64,000 bases of DNA from Streptomyces sp. KMM 9044 (GCF_024701375.2 NZ_CP113910.1:372001-436000); one strand, 5' to 3'; shown: positions 39,577 to 49,497, numbered from the stretch's first letter. The notes: generated by a model from the letters alone, not told the origin. Program-made: numbers and translations.

Positions 39577-40941
39577 ATGTCACTGCGGACCCAACGCCCC
39601 ATGTTGCGCCGGACCCTGGCGGCCCTTGCCGCCCTTCCCCTGCTCGCCACGGCGGCGTGCGGCGGCTCCGGCACCGAGGACAGCGCCTCGGGCGGTCAGG
39701 GCACATGTGAGAAGAGCGAGGGCAAGGTCGAGCTGACGTACTGGTCCTGGATCCCCGGCGTCGAGAAGGCGGTGGCCGAGTGGAACCGCCAGAACCCGGA
39801 CATCCAGGTGTCCGTCAAGTCGACCCCGAACGGCAACGCCGGCACGTACCAGAACATGGCCAACGCCCTGAAGACGGGCAACGCCCCCGACCTCGGTCAG
39901 ATCGAGTACGACTCGCTGGCGAGCTTCCGCCTCCAGGAGGGCCTCACCGACATCGCCGCGTGCGCGGGCGTCAAGGAGGCCGAGGACGACTTCGCCGAGT
40001 GGACCTGGTCGCAGGTGACCTTCGGGGCCGGCGGCGAGGACGGGGTCTGGGCGGTGCCGCAGGACACGGGCCCGATGGCCCTCTTCTACCGCAAGGACCT
40101 GTTCGAGAAGCACGGCATATCCGTCCCGGAAACCTGGGAGGAGTACTACGGGGCGGCCAAAAAGCTGAAGAAGGCCGACCCGAAGGCGTACATGACGCAC
40201 TTCTCGCAGACGGACCCGAACTGGTTCAGCGGCCTGCTGTGGCAGATGGGCTCGAACATGTTCGCCCAGGACGGCGACGCGTGGAAGGTCGATGTCGACA
40301 GCCCGGCCGCCGGTGAGGTGGCGGACTACTGGCAGAGGATGATCGACGAGAAACTGGTCGCGACCGATCTGCAGGGCTTCTCCCCGGCGCTCTACAAGGC
40401 GTGGAACGACGGCGAGGTGGCGACCTGGGTCAGCGCCGCCTGGGGCTACAGCACCATCCGCGACAACGCCAAGGCGACCTCCGGCAAGTGGGGCGTCGCG
40501 CCGATGCCGCAGTGGTCGGCGGGCGACGACACGGCCGGCAACTGGGGCGGTTCGACTACGGCCGTCCTCGGCGGGAGCGAGCACCCCCATGAGGCGGCGA
40601 AGTTCGCGCTGTGGCTGAACACGGACCCGAAGGCGCTGGAGATCCTCAACCGTGAGGGCGGTCTCTACCCCGCGGCCATCGAGGGACTCGAGCTGGAGGC
40701 CCTGCAGCAGCCGGTGGACTTCTACGGCGGCCAGAAGATCTTCGACGTCTTCGCGGACGCCTCCCTGAACGTCACCACGGACTGGACCTTCGGTCCGACG
40801 ATGACGGACACCTACCGCTTCATGGGCGACGGCATAGCGGAAGCGCTGGGCGGCAAGGGGACGCTCGAGGACGCGCTTGCGCAGACGGACACCAAGACGG
40901 TGGACTCCCTGGAGAAGCAGTCCCTCGAGGTCGCCAAGTAA
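39577..40941 (+). CDS. Sugar ABC transporter substrate-binding lipoprotein
   Basis: 454 residues with GAGGAG upstream. A lipoprotein signal peptide ends at ATAACGG (Cys27-28 region). ELTYWSWIPGVEKAVAEWNR is a typical type 1 sugar-binding start. Family knowledge: binds an oligosaccharide outside the membrane and passes it to the permeases downstream. The alpha-galactosidase in the operon suggests melibiose or raffinose-type sugars. Confidence 0.92.
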   Translation: MSLRTQRPMLRRTLAALAALPLLATAACGGSGTEDSASGGQGTCEKSEGKVELTYWSWIPGVEKAVAEWNRQNPDIQVSVKSTPNGNAGTYQNMANALKTGNAPDLGQIEYDSLASFRLQEGLTDIAACAGVKEAEDDFAEWTWSQVTFGAGGEDGVWAVPQDTGPMALFYRKDLFEKHGISVPETWEEYYGAAKKLKKADPKAYMTHFSQTDPNWFSGLLWQMGSNMFAQDGDAWKVDVDSPAAGEVADYWQRMIDEKLVATDLQGFSPALYKAWNDGEVATWVSAAWGYSTIRDNAKATSGKWGVAPMPQWSAGDDTAGNWGGSTTAVLGGSEHPHEAAKFALWLNTDPKALEILNREGGLYPAAIEGLELEALQQPVDFYGGQKIFDVFADASLNVTTDWTFGPTMTDTYRFMGDGIAEALGGKGTLEDALAQTDTKTVDSLEKQSLEVAK

Positions 40942-40948
40942 GTGACGT

Positions 40949-40982
40949 GGACCGGCGGCGCGTTGGAATGCGCCGCCGGTCC
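40949..40982 (+). terminator. Intra-operon hairpin
   Basis: A perfect 13-bp stem (GGACCGGCGGCGC and its complement) with an 8-base loop lies between the binding-protein and permease genes. Such hairpins commonly protect the upstream transcript so that more binding protein than permease is made. Confidence 0.75.
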
Positions 40983-41022
40983 TCTCCCCCCTCGTCAAGG
41001 AAGCCTGGGAAGAGACCACGAC

Positions 41023-41970
41023 ATGACCGTCGACCGGACAGCCGCGACAGCGGCGCCGCCAGCGAAGAACACCGCAGCTCCCGCTCCGCCGCGCCGCAGA
41101 CGGAACTGGGCGCCCGTCTTCTTCCTCCTGCCGTTCTTCATACCGTTCGTACTGTTCACCCTGGTGCCGGTCGGCTACGCCTTCTACCAGAGCCTGCTCA
41201 GGACGGAACGGACCGGCGGCACCTTCGGCCGCAAGACGACCGTGTTCGCCGGTCTCGAGCAGTACAGGGAAGTGTTCGGCGACGCCGAGTTCCTCGGCAG
41301 CGTCGGCCGGGTACTGCTCTTCGGCCTGGTGCAGATCCCGGTGATGCTGGCCCTGGCCCTGGCGCTCGCGCTGCTGCTGGACTCCACGGTCGCCCGCCTC
41401 AAGCGCTTCTTCCGCATCGCCTACTTCGTGCCGTACGGCATCCCCGGCGTGATCGCCGCACTGATGTGGGCCTTCCTGTACGACCCACGCCTGTCGCCCG
41501 TCGTGGACCTGCTCGAGAAGGCCGGGTCCGCGCCGGACTTCCTCGGCTCGTCGATGATGCTCTGGTCCATCGGCAACATCGTGACCTGGACCTACACCGG
41601 GTACAACATGCTGATCATCTACGCCGCGCTACAGGCCGTCCCGTCCGACATCTACGAGGCGGCGCGCATGGACGGAGCGGGCGAGGCGACGATCGCCTGG
41701 CGCATCAAGATCCCCATCCTGCGCCCGGCCCTCATCCTGACGGGTGTCTTCTCGATCATCGGGACCCTGCAACTGTTCACCGAACCACAGGTGCTGCGCT
41801 CCATCTCCACCAGCGTCACCAGCACCTACACACCGAACCTGGCGGCCTACTCGCTCGCCTCGTCGGACAACTACAGTGAGGCCGCCGCCATGTCGGTGAC
41901 GCTGGCCCTGGCCACGTTCGTCCTGTCGTTCGGATTCCTCAAGCTCACGGGTCGAAAGGCTGGATCATGA
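41023..41970 (+). CDS. Sugar ABC transporter permease 1 (MalF-like)
   Basis: 315 residues, six membrane helices. The EAA loop that contacts the ATPase is EAARMDGAGEATIAWRIKIP. It forms the channel with permease 2. No ATPase gene is in the operon. Confidence 0.92.
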   Translation: MTVDRTAATAAPPAKNTAAPAPPRRRRNWAPVFFLLPFFIPFVLFTLVPVGYAFYQSLLRTERTGGTFGRKTTVFAGLEQYREVFGDAEFLGSVGRVLLFGLVQIPVMLALALALALLLDSTVARLKRFFRIAYFVPYGIPGVIAALMWAFLYDPRLSPVVDLLEKAGSAPDFLGSSMMLWSIGNIVTWTYTGYNMLIIYAALQAVPSDIYEAARMDGAGEATIAWRIKIPILRPALILTGVFSIIGTLQLFTEPQVLRSISTSVTSTYTPNLAAYSLASSDNYSEAAAMSVTLALATFVLSFGFLKLTGRKAGS

Positions 41971-42878
41971 GCCTCCTCACCGACACCGCGGGCGCCCACG
42001 CGCCCGCGCCGGCCTCCGGGACGACACCGCGCGGCCCGCGGGAGAGCCGCCTCTCGGTGGTCGTCGCCACCGGTTTCCTGGCCGTGATCGCCCTCTACAT
42101 GCTGCTTCCGGTGTTCTGGCTGGTCGTCTCGGCCACCAAGAACCAGGGCGACCTGGTCGGCTCTTTCGGCCTGTGGTTCTCCGACTTCCACCTGATCGAC
42201 AACCTGCGGGCACTGTTCGCCAAGCAGGACGGGGTCTATCTGCCCTGGCTGCTCAACAGCCTCCTGTACGCCGGCGCGGGTGCGGCCGTCGGCACACTGC
42301 TGTCCGCCATGGCCGGCTATGCCTTGGCCAAGTACCGTTTCCGCGGGCGGGAGTTCCTGTTCTCCGTCGTGCTCGGCGGTGTGCTGGTCCCGGCCACGGC
42401 GCTCGCGCTGCCGCTGTTCCTGCTCTTCGCCGAGGTGGGCGCCACCAACACCTTCTGGGCGGTCTTCCTGCCCAGCGTCGTCAGCCCGTTCGGCGTCTAC
42501 CTCTCGCGTATCTTCGCTGCCGCCTCCGTGCCCGACGAACTCCTGGAGGCCGCCCGTATCGACGGGTCGGGAGAGCTGCGGACCTTCTTCACCATGGCAC
42601 TGCGGCTGATGTCGCCCGCCATGGTGACGATCTTCCTGTTCCAGTTCGTGGTCATCTGGAACAACTTCCTGCTACCGCTGGTGATGCTCCAGGACGACCG
42701 CCTCTACCCGGTCACCCTGGGCCTGTTCACCTGGCAGTCCCAGGTCAGCCGCGACCCCTCGCTGCAGATCCTCAGCATCACCGGGTCGCTCGTCTCGGTC
42801 GTCCCGATCGTCATCACCTTCCTGGTGCTCCAGCGCTACTGGAAGGCCGGTCTCGCGGCGGGGGCGGTGAAGTCGTGA
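41967..42878 (+). CDS. Sugar ABC transporter permease 2 (MalG-like)
   Basis: 303 residues, overlapping permease 1 by four bases. Six helices; the EAA loop is EAARIDGSGELRTFFTMALR. Ends WKAGLAAGAVKS, typical for the group. Confidence 0.92.
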   Translation: MSLLTDTAGAHAPAPASGTTPRGPRESRLSVVVATGFLAVIALYMLLPVFWLVVSATKNQGDLVGSFGLWFSDFHLIDNLRALFAKQDGVYLPWLLNSLLYAGAGAAVGTLLSAMAGYALAKYRFRGREFLFSVVLGGVLVPATALALPLFLLFAEVGATNTFWAVFLPSVVSPFGVYLSRIFAAASVPDELLEAARIDGSGELRTFFTMALRLMSPAMVTIFLFQFVVIWNNFLLPLVMLQDDRLYPVTLGLFTWQSQVSRDPSLQILSITGSLVSVVPIVITFLVLQRYWKAGLAAGAVKS

Positions 42879-43075
42879 ACGACGCGTTCAAGCACCTGTC
42901 CGACCGGTCCGGCGGGATCGCCCACGGCGGCGGCTACGACAACGACCGCGTCTGCCGCGAGGTGCTGGAACGCGGCGTCGGTGAACCGGCCGTGGTCGGG
43001 CCGGCCCGGCTTTCGCAGAGGGCGGCCTCCTCCGCCCGCCCCCACCCCGGACCTACCGAAAGCGTACGCACGTGA
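42875..43075 (+). CDS. Small linker ORF in the alpha-galactosidase operon
   Basis: 66 residues from a GTG that overlaps the permease stop by four bases; its own stop overlaps the alpha-galactosidase GTG by four bases. VNDAFKHLSDRSGGIAHGGG and the rest match nothing I know. It may only relay ribosomes across a 193-bp gap, or be a gene remnant. Confidence 0.35.
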   Translation: MNDAFKHLSDRSGGIAHGGGYDNDRVCREVLERGVGEPAVVGPARLSQRAASSARPHPGPTESVRT

Positions 43076-45237
43076 CCGCCGACCGTTCTTCCCCTCTCCT
43101 CCATTTCCGTGCGGGGGGCACGAGCCTGGTCCTCGACTGCTCGGGGCCCCGCCTCCCACGGGTGCTGCACTGGGGAGCCGACCTCGGAGACCTGGGAGAC
43201 GGCGCACCGGACGGCGCGGGCGACCTCGCCTCCCTCGCCACGGCGAGCATCGCCGAACTGGGCACCAGCGTTCCCGACGTCCCGGTCCCCGTGAGCGTGC
43301 TGCCCGAGCAGTCGGCCGGCTGGCTGGGTACACCGGGGCTGTCCGGGCACCGCGAGGGCGCCGACTTCTCCTGCGCCTTCACCGTCCGGGAGCTGCGGCT
43401 GACGGCCCCTCGCTCACTGACGGTCGAGGCCACGGACGGACAGGCCCGGCTCGGCCTGCGGTGGGAGCTGGAGCTGACCTCCTCCGGTCTCGTCCGCCAT
43501 CGTGCGTTCCTCACCAACCAGGGTGAGGGCCCCTACACGCTGGAGGCACTGCAGCTCGCCCTGCCGGTACCGGCCCACGCCGCCGAAGTGCTCGACATGA
43601 CCGGCCGCCACCTGCGGGAGCGCTCTCCGCAGCGGCACGGGTTCACCCGAGGCACGCACCTTCGGGAGAACCGTCGCGGCCGCACCGGCGTCGATGCGAC
43701 GCTCGTCCACACCGTGGGTGAGCGCGGTTTCGGCTTCCGCGGCGGTGAGGTGTGGGGTCTGCACGTGGCGTGGAGCGGCAACCACCGCACGTTCGCCGAG
43801 CGGACGAACTCCGGCGTCTCGCTCCTGGGCGGCGGTGAGCTGCTCCTGCCGGGCGAGGTGCGTCTGCGGCCCGGCGCCACGTACGGGACTCCGTGGATGT
43901 ACGGCTCCTACGGCCAGGGCCTGGACGACATGGCGGCCCGCTTCCACGCCTACCTGCGGCAACGCTCTCGTCATCCCGCCGCACCGCGGCCCGTCACACT
44001 CAACACCTGGGAGGCGGTCTACTTCCGGCAGGACCTGGACACCCTCACGGCCCTGGCGGACGCGGCGGCGGAGGTCGGCGCCGAACGGTTCGTGCTCGAC
44101 GACGGCTGGTTCTGCGGACGCCGCGACGACCGGGCCGGGGTGGGCGACTGGTACGTGGACCCCGAGGTCTGGCCGCAGGGGCTGCATCCGCTCGTCGAAC
44201 ACGTCCGTTCCCGTGGGCTCCAGTTCGGTCTCTGGGTGGAACCCGAGATGATCAACCCGGACTCGGACCTGGCCAGGGCCCATCCGGAGTGGACACTGTC
44301 CGCGGCCGGGCGCATGCCGCCGGAGGCCCGGCACCAGCAGGTGCTCGATCTGGGCCGCCCGGAGGCGTACGCGTACGTGCTCGAACGCCTGGACGCCCTG
44401 GTCACCGAGTACGCCATCGACTACCTCAAGTGGGACCACAACCGCGACCTCGTCGACGCGGGCAGCGGTGCGCGCGGCATCGGCGGGGTGCACGCACAGA
44501 CCACCTCGGTGTACGCGCTGATGGACGAACTGCGCCGACGCCACCCGGCACTGGAGATCGAGTCCTGTTCCTCGGGCGGCGCACGGGTGGACCTCGGAAT
44601 CCTCGAACGCAGCGACCGGGTGTGGACGAGCGACTGCATCGACGCCCTGGAACGACAGCAGATCCAGTGCTGGACGGGCCTGCTGCTGCCTCCGGAGCTG
44701 ATGGGCGCGCACGTCGGCGCGCCCGTCTCGCACACCACGGGCCGCACGCACGGTCTCGACTTCCGTGCCGGCACCGCGCTCTTCGGCCACATGGGCATCG
44801 AGTGGGACCTCACCCGGGCGACGCCCGGGGAACGCCGTCGGCTCGCCGACTGGATCGAGGCCCACAAGCGCCTCCGCCCGCTGCTGCACGCCGGGACGGT
44901 CGTCCACGCCGACCACCACGATCCCGCGCTGCTGGTGCACGGCGTCGTGGCCCCCGACCTGTCCCGTGCCGTCTACGCCGTGGTACAGACGGCGACGAGC
45001 GTGCAGGCCCCGGCGGGCCGCGTGCGCCTGCCCGGCCTGGCGCCGGACGCGCGCTACACCCTTGCCCCGCTGCCGCCGGGGGACGAGTTCCGGGGGCCGA
45101 CGACGAGCCCGCTGCCCTGGTGGACACCGGAGGGTGTCACGCTGTCGGGCCGTACCCTGTCCGTCCTCGGCGTCCAGGCGCCCACCCTCCACCCGGAAAG
45201 CCTGGTGCTGATCGAGGCCCGGCGGCTCGCGCCCTGA
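43072..45237 (+). CDS. GH36 alpha-galactosidase
   Basis: 721 residues, no signal peptide. GH36 landmarks: FVLDDGWFCGRRDDRAGVGD, the nucleophile Asp in YLKWDHNRD, SCSSGGARVDLGILERSD, the acid/base Asp in WTSDCIDALER, and an N-terminal beta-sandwich. It removes alpha-galactosyl groups from imported sugars in the cytoplasm. Confidence 0.93.
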   Translation: MTADRSSPLLHFRAGGTSLVLDCSGPRLPRVLHWGADLGDLGDGAPDGAGDLASLATASIAELGTSVPDVPVPVSVLPEQSAGWLGTPGLSGHREGADFSCAFTVRELRLTAPRSLTVEATDGQARLGLRWELELTSSGLVRHRAFLTNQGEGPYTLEALQLALPVPAHAAEVLDMTGRHLRERSPQRHGFTRGTHLRENRRGRTGVDATLVHTVGERGFGFRGGEVWGLHVAWSGNHRTFAERTNSGVSLLGGGELLLPGEVRLRPGATYGTPWMYGSYGQGLDDMAARFHAYLRQRSRHPAAPRPVTLNTWEAVYFRQDLDTLTALADAAAEVGAERFVLDDGWFCGRRDDRAGVGDWYVDPEVWPQGLHPLVEHVRSRGLQFGLWVEPEMINPDSDLARAHPEWTLSAAGRMPPEARHQQVLDLGRPEAYAYVLERLDALVTEYAIDYLKWDHNRDLVDAGSGARGIGGVHAQTTSVYALMDELRRRHPALEIESCSSGGARVDLGILERSDRVWTSDCIDALERQQIQCWTGLLLPPELMGAHVGAPVSHTTGRTHGLDFRAGTALFGHMGIEWDLTRATPGERRRLADWIEAHKRLRPLLHAGTVVHADHHDPALLVHGVVAPDLSRAVYAVVQTATSVQAPAGRVRLPGLAPDARYTLAPLPPGDEFRGPTTSPLPWWTPEGVTLSGRTLSVLGVQAPTLHPESLVLIEARRLAP

Positions 45238-45442
45238 TCGTCGGCCGTCGGCTCCTCGCCGGGGCCGAGCCGGCCCGCGACGAGTCGGACCGCTCGCCGT
45301 CGGCGGCGGACCGGGGCTGATGTGCCGAGGCCGTCCGCCGAGCTCTGTCCGGCACGGTGCGGGCCACTGATCGCCGGCATGTGCGGCGCGACCTGTGCGA
45401 AGCCGCCCCGGGTGCCGGTCAGCGGGCGCGGGCTCTCGCCCG

Positions 45443-45800
45443 TCAGGGAGTCGAGGGGCCGGGCCAGACGGCGGAGGCGTCGTCGCGATGGGGGCCGGGC
45501 AGCCGGATCGGGCGGACCGGGACGGGGTGTTCGCGTCCTTCGGTGACGGCCCTCCACGGGACGGGGTGTCCGGAGCAGCACGGGGTGTTCAGGGCGAACA
45601 CGTTGTCGGCGTAGACCTCGGCGTGCGCGCCGACCGTGAGGATGCGCAGCGAGGCGGCAGGGTCCGTCAGGACGGTTTCACCGAGCCGGGTGCCGCCGGA
45701 GCCGGTGCCCCAGAGGTTCCTGCCGTCGCAGCCCACGGCAAGGGCGGGGCCGTCGCTGTCCGGGGTGTCTGTGCGCAGGGTGATCTCGGCACGGCCGGTT
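45443..45800 (-). pseudogene. Possible glycosidase C-terminal beta-sandwich fragment
   Basis: FTTGRAEITLRTDTPDSDGP, then ASLRILTVGAHAEVYADNVF resembles the end of GH32/GH43-like proteins. No catalytic part or start is present. The surrounding 45238-45892 holds no other gene. Confidence 0.35.
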
Positions 45801-45892
45801 GTGAACCCGGGTGGGCACTGAGCCGCGTGGCTCGGCCCGGCACGGTGCCATGCCGTTGGGACGACGTGCCACGCCCGTCGGCTCCGGTCGCA

Positions 45893-46399
45893 TCAGGCGT
45901 TGAGCTGCCAGATGGCGAGGTTGAGGGCCGCTGCGTACAGCGTCCACAGTGCGTAAGGGACGAGGACGAGGGAGGCGGCCTGGCTCGTGCGCCGGAAAAG
46001 CAGCATCGTGGTGCCGAGAGCGGCCAGGAGCAGGCAGATGTCGAGGAACGCGAGGCCGTACCGGCCGGCGGTGAAGAACAACGGCGTCCAGGCCAGGTTG
46101 AAGGCAAGCTGCGCGCCCCACAGGACGATCTCCGCCTTGACCTCCGCCAGTGGCCGGCGGCGCAGTACGAGCCAGGCGGAGACGGCGATGGTGGCGTACA
46201 GCGCCGTCCAGACCGGACCGAACAGCCAGGAGGGCGGGGCCCACGCGGGGCGCTCGAGTGAGCGGTACGTGCTGCCCGGGTCCGCGGCCGCGACACCGCC
46301 CAGAGCGGCCACCGCGTAACAGATCGCGAGAAGCAGGAGCAGCAGCAGGAGCGAGGAGGAGCGGGGGCGCAGGTCCTTCCCGGGCGGGGCTCCCGTCAT
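45893..46399 (-). CDS. tspO: TspO/MBR family membrane protein
   Basis: 168 residues with AAGGAG upstream. Five helices; WAPPSWLFGPVWTALYATIA and AQLAFNLAWTPLFF (Trp-rich porphyrin pocket) and YALWTLYAAALNLAIWQLN are diagnostic. Binds tetrapyrroles; the precise bacterial role varies. Confidence 0.9.
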   Translation of the reverse strand: MTGAPPGKDLRPRSSSLLLLLLLLAICYAVAALGGVAAADPGSTYRSLERPAWAPPSWLFGPVWTALYATIAVSAWLVLRRRPLAEVKAEIVLWGAQLAFNLAWTPLFFTAGRYGLAFLDICLLLAALGTTMLLFRRTSQAASLVLVPYALWTLYAAALNLAIWQLNA

Positions 46400-46666
46400 C
46401 TGCTGTCTCCTTCCGTTGCACCGACGCTGTCGTGGCCGGGTGCCCCGGAATCCGCCGCCTGATGCGACACGTGGCACGCGGTGTCCGCTCATGCCTGTCC
46501 CGTGTGTGGCCGTGCCGAGGCGTCGCTGATGCGACCCGACGCCCGAGGACGCCGAGCGTACCGGCCCTACCGGGCGTGCGGTGGGAGGCGCAACCTCTGC
46601 CGATCCCGCGGCACACCTGTGCCGCAGCCGTCTGCCGGTTCGGCCGACGCCCGGCGGAGGCGTGCC

Positions 46667-47002
46667 GTGCCGGACGGCTGTCGGCCTTCCCTCTTCGGCT
46701 CCGACCTGTTCCCCGCCGCACGCGGGTGGATCCGCGAGGCCGCGTGCGTGGGCGGGGACCCCGAGCTGTTCTTCCCTCCGGCCGAGCGGGAGAACGAGTC
46801 CCAGGTCGCTCGCGCCCGTGCGGTCTGCCGTCGCTGCCGCGTCCTGCTCGCCTGCCGCCGGTGGGCCGTCGAGCATGGGGAGGACACCGGTATCTGGGGG
46901 GCGATCACCGCCGCGCAGCGTCGCGCCATCCGGCGGGAGCTGCTCGACGGCCCGGAGAGACGACGAACGACGGGGAAGACGGTTCGCGCGCGTCGGGAAT
47001 GA
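46667..47002 (+). CDS. WhiB-family iron-sulfur regulator
   Basis: 111 residues from a GTG with GGAGG upstream; longer starts would add unlikely sequence. The four cysteines are in REAACVGGDPELFFPP, then AVCRRCRVLLAC (CxxC and Cx5C). GIWG turn in EDTGIWGAIT. Such proteins carry a 4Fe-4S cluster and bind sigma factor region 4 to control development or stress. Confidence 0.9.
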   Translation: MPDGCRPSLFGSDLFPAARGWIREAACVGGDPELFFPPAERENESQVARARAVCRRCRVLLACRRWAVEHGEDTGIWGAITAAQRRAIRRELLDGPERRRTTGKTVRARRE

Positions 47003-47030
47003 CTTCGGCCGCCGCGGCGTCGGAAACGAC

Positions 47031-47167
47031 GACTCTGTTGCTCCATTGCGGAGAGTGACGCCGGCCCGTCGACGGGGCACAGGGAACGGGCCTCGCGAGG
47101 AGGCGGTCCGGCCCCGGCCCCTCTCGGATGCGGTGCGTGACCATCCCCCGAATTGAGCAGCAGAGTC
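47031..47167. mobile_element. MITE family 2, copy A
   Basis: 137 bp, ends GACTCTGTTGCTC...GAGCAGCAGAGTC, flanked by a 6-bp target duplication AACGAC on both sides. Inserted 28 bp after the whiB gene. No coding capacity. Its ends match the terminal repeats of the IS1182-type element at 53929. Confidence 0.9.
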
Positions 47168-47232
47168 AACGACGAGGGCAAAGCCTCGAGGGCCGAGACG
47201 GGCGAACAAGTGCTCGGCATTCGGCGTGAACC

Positions 47233-48285
47233 CTACGAGTCCGCGGACGGCATGCCGGACCATGCGTAACGCGTGCGCAGCTCGCGGACGACGCCGAAGG
47301 CGGCAGCGGTGACCGGGACCGCGAGGAGCACTCCGACGATCCCGCCCACGGACGCGCCCGCGGTGAGCGCCACGAGGACCAGCGCCGGGTGGATCCGCAC
47401 GGTCCGGCTCTGGACCATCGGCTGGAAGACGTTCCCCTCCAGCGCCTGCACCACGAGCACCACCCCGAGTGCCCACAGCGCGACGGCGAACCCCCGGTCG
47501 GCGAGCGCGACCAGCACGGCCGCGGCCCCGGAGACGAAGGCGCCGATATAGGGGACGTAGGCACCGATGAAGACGATCGCCCCGAGCCCGAGGGCACCCG
47601 GCACGCGCAGGATCAGCAGACCGGCGGTGATGCAGACGGCGTCGGTGAGCGCGACCACGGTGGTGCCCCGCATGAACCCCTCCACGCCCTCGAAGGCCCG
47701 CCGGGCCATCGCCTCGACGGCGTCGGCGCTGCCGCGCGGGACGAGCGAGCGCAGCGTGCCGACGGCCTGGTGGGAGTCGCGCAGGAAGAAGAAGACCAAC
47801 AGCAGCGCGAGCACGGCCATGCCGAGGGCCTGCGCGACGAAACCGGCCCCGGTCACGACGCCGGAGGCGGCCGTTCCCCCGAACCTGCCCAGCAGGTCCA
47901 GGGCGTCGTCGGCGAGGTCCCCCAGCGAGGTGCCGTCCGCCCCGAAGTGGTCGGCCAGCCCGCGCACCCCCCGGCGCAGTGAGGCGACGATCTGGTCCCA
48001 GGTGTCGACCAGCGCGGCCGTGAGGACGTACACGGCGCCGCCGACCACGGCGAGGACGGCGGTGCAGGCCAGCCCGGCGGCGACGGACCGGTTGATCTTC
48101 GCCTTCACCATCCACCGGTGCAGAGGGAGGAGCAGCGCGGTACCGAGCAGGGCGAGCAGCACGGGAACGACAGCCGACCGCAGCGCCACGCACACCTGGA
48201 TCCCGATGTAGCCGACCCCGACGGCCAACAGGATCACGGCGCACCAGGCGGCGAGCCGGCGAACGGGCTCCGGGAGCAATTGCAC
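47233..48285 (-). CDS. AI-2E family transporter (PerM/TqsA-like)
   Basis: 350 residues, about eight membrane helices. VFFFLRDSHQAVGTLRSLVP and GAIVFIGAYVPYIGAFVSGA are typical. Some relatives export autoinducer-2 or act as ion antiporters; the substrate here is unknown. Confidence 0.88.
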   Translation of the reverse strand: MQLLPEPVRRLAAWCAVILLAVGVGYIGIQVCVALRSAVVPVLLALLGTALLLPLHRWMVKAKINRSVAAGLACTAVLAVVGGAVYVLTAALVDTWDQIVASLRRGVRGLADHFGADGTSLGDLADDALDLLGRFGGTAASGVVTGAGFVAQALGMAVLALLLVFFFLRDSHQAVGTLRSLVPRGSADAVEAMARRAFEGVEGFMRGTTVVALTDAVCITAGLLILRVPGALGLGAIVFIGAYVPYIGAFVSGAAAVLVALADRGFAVALWALGVVLVVQALEGNVFQPMVQSRTVRIHPALVLVALTAGASVGGIVGVLLAVPVTAAAFGVVRELRTRYAWSGMPSADS

Positions 48286-48767
48286 ATATGCACCGTACGT
48301 ACCGGCCGCGCCGTTCTGGGTGAACGGCCCGCCCGCTTCGCATGTCGTCGGCTTCCCGAGTCGTTGATCCGGAGGAGGGATTCACCCGAACGCCTCCAGG
48401 AGGCGGCGTCACCCGGGGGTGGGCAGGGAGGCCGGGGACGTGCGCGCCCCTGCCACCAGCATGGTGGAACGGATGACCGGCCTGGAAGTCGTGGAGGGGG
48501 CTTCGCCGCGGACGGCATTCACTTGCCGGACGAGGGGGGCCGGAGCAGGGCGAGAGACGGGTGACGTGACCGAACGTCCGGGGCCGGACCGCCCGGCGGT
48601 CCGCGTCCCGCGACCGGACAGCGGACGGCCTGAGCACACGCCACCGAACATCTCCGGCAGCTCCCCCCACCTGGCCCAAGGAGTGCTGCCACACCGCGGT
48701 GGGCGTGGCATGCCTGTCAGCGGCGGCCTGCAGTCCGCCGGAACTCCGGGAGAGAGGGGGCACAGGG
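48286..48767. other. Divergent intergenic region, no gene seen
   Basis: 482 bp between divergent genes. Only unlikely frames. A purine-rich ribosome site (GAGAGGGGG) precedes the lipoprotein start at 48768. Confidence 0.4.
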
Positions 48768-49497
48768 ATGTACGCGAGAACGGCGGGTGCGTGGCGAAGG
48801 GCGGTGCCCCTCCTCGTGGCAGGCTGTCTGGCCCCGTCCTCCGCAGGTCACCCATTCGGGAAGACCAACTGATCACAGCTGGTCAGCCACCGATCAGAGC
48901 AGCGGTCCGCGCAGCGGTCCGCGTTGCAGAACCCGCCGAAGCACGATCGCTTCAGGACCGTGATCAAGCCCGGAGGCTGTGCAAAAGAGTGACCCGCGGA
49001 GGACGGATCTAGCCGCCGCGGGTACGACGGGATGCGGCAACGATGAGGGCGAGTACAACTCACCGGGCGCCAACGCCCGTGTCGGACCGGTCCTGATCCG
49101 CGACGCGCACATCGCCGAGCCCTCCCCCGACGGCCCGTGGGATCCGGGGGACGACGCCCCCTTCTATCTCTGGCTGTTCAACCAGGGGCAGAGCGCCGAC
49201 AGACTGCTCGGCGCCGAGACGACGGTCGCACGGTCCGTGGACATCGTGAGCGTGGACGGCACGGTCCGGGGCCCGGCCGAGGTACCCACCGGGAAACCGG
49301 TCGAACTGGGGGAAGGGCGCGTCCACCTGCTGCTTCGGGACCTGCGCCAGCAGATCCGCGGCGGGGACTACGCGTGGATCACCCTGCGTTTCGAACGAGC
49401 GGGCGAGGTCGCCCTGCGGGTGCACTCCCCGGTCCCCGCCTACGTCGACGATGCCACCGACGCGCCGGGACTGCCGTCCCCCTCGCCGGATGAGTGA
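48768..49497 (+). pseudogene. PCuAC-like lipoprotein interrupted by a MITE
   Basis: The ATG starts MYARTAGAWRRAVPLLVAGC; the element at 48832-49008 then intervenes, and the remainder (AAAGTTGCGNDEGEYNSPGA, then ARVGPVLIRDAHIAEPSPDG) continues after it. Removing the element and one target copy restores a single frame with a lipoprotein signal (GTTGC). The mature part resembles copper-chaperone PCu(A)C/DUF461 domains. Without repair no exported protein can be made. Confidence 0.8.
48832..49008. mobile_element. MITE family 1, copy 3 (inverted)
   Basis: Reverse orientation relative to copies 1 and 2, 177 bp because of a 12-bp internal tandem duplication (GCAGCGGTCCGC twice). Flanked by CTGG and CTAG. 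It splits the signal-peptide region of a lipoprotein gene. Confidence 0.85.

Noticed and set aside
47168..47232. Possible coding remnant (GFTPNAEHLFARLGPRGFAL) beside MITE A
   Set aside because: Only about 25 codons, just past the stop of the AI-2E gene, with no start or conserved context.
45893..48763. Minus-strand open frame of about 950 codons
   Set aside because: It is the antisense or shifted shadow of TspO, WhiB and AI-2E genes; its sequence is Arg/Ala/Gly-rich without domains, as expected from high GC.
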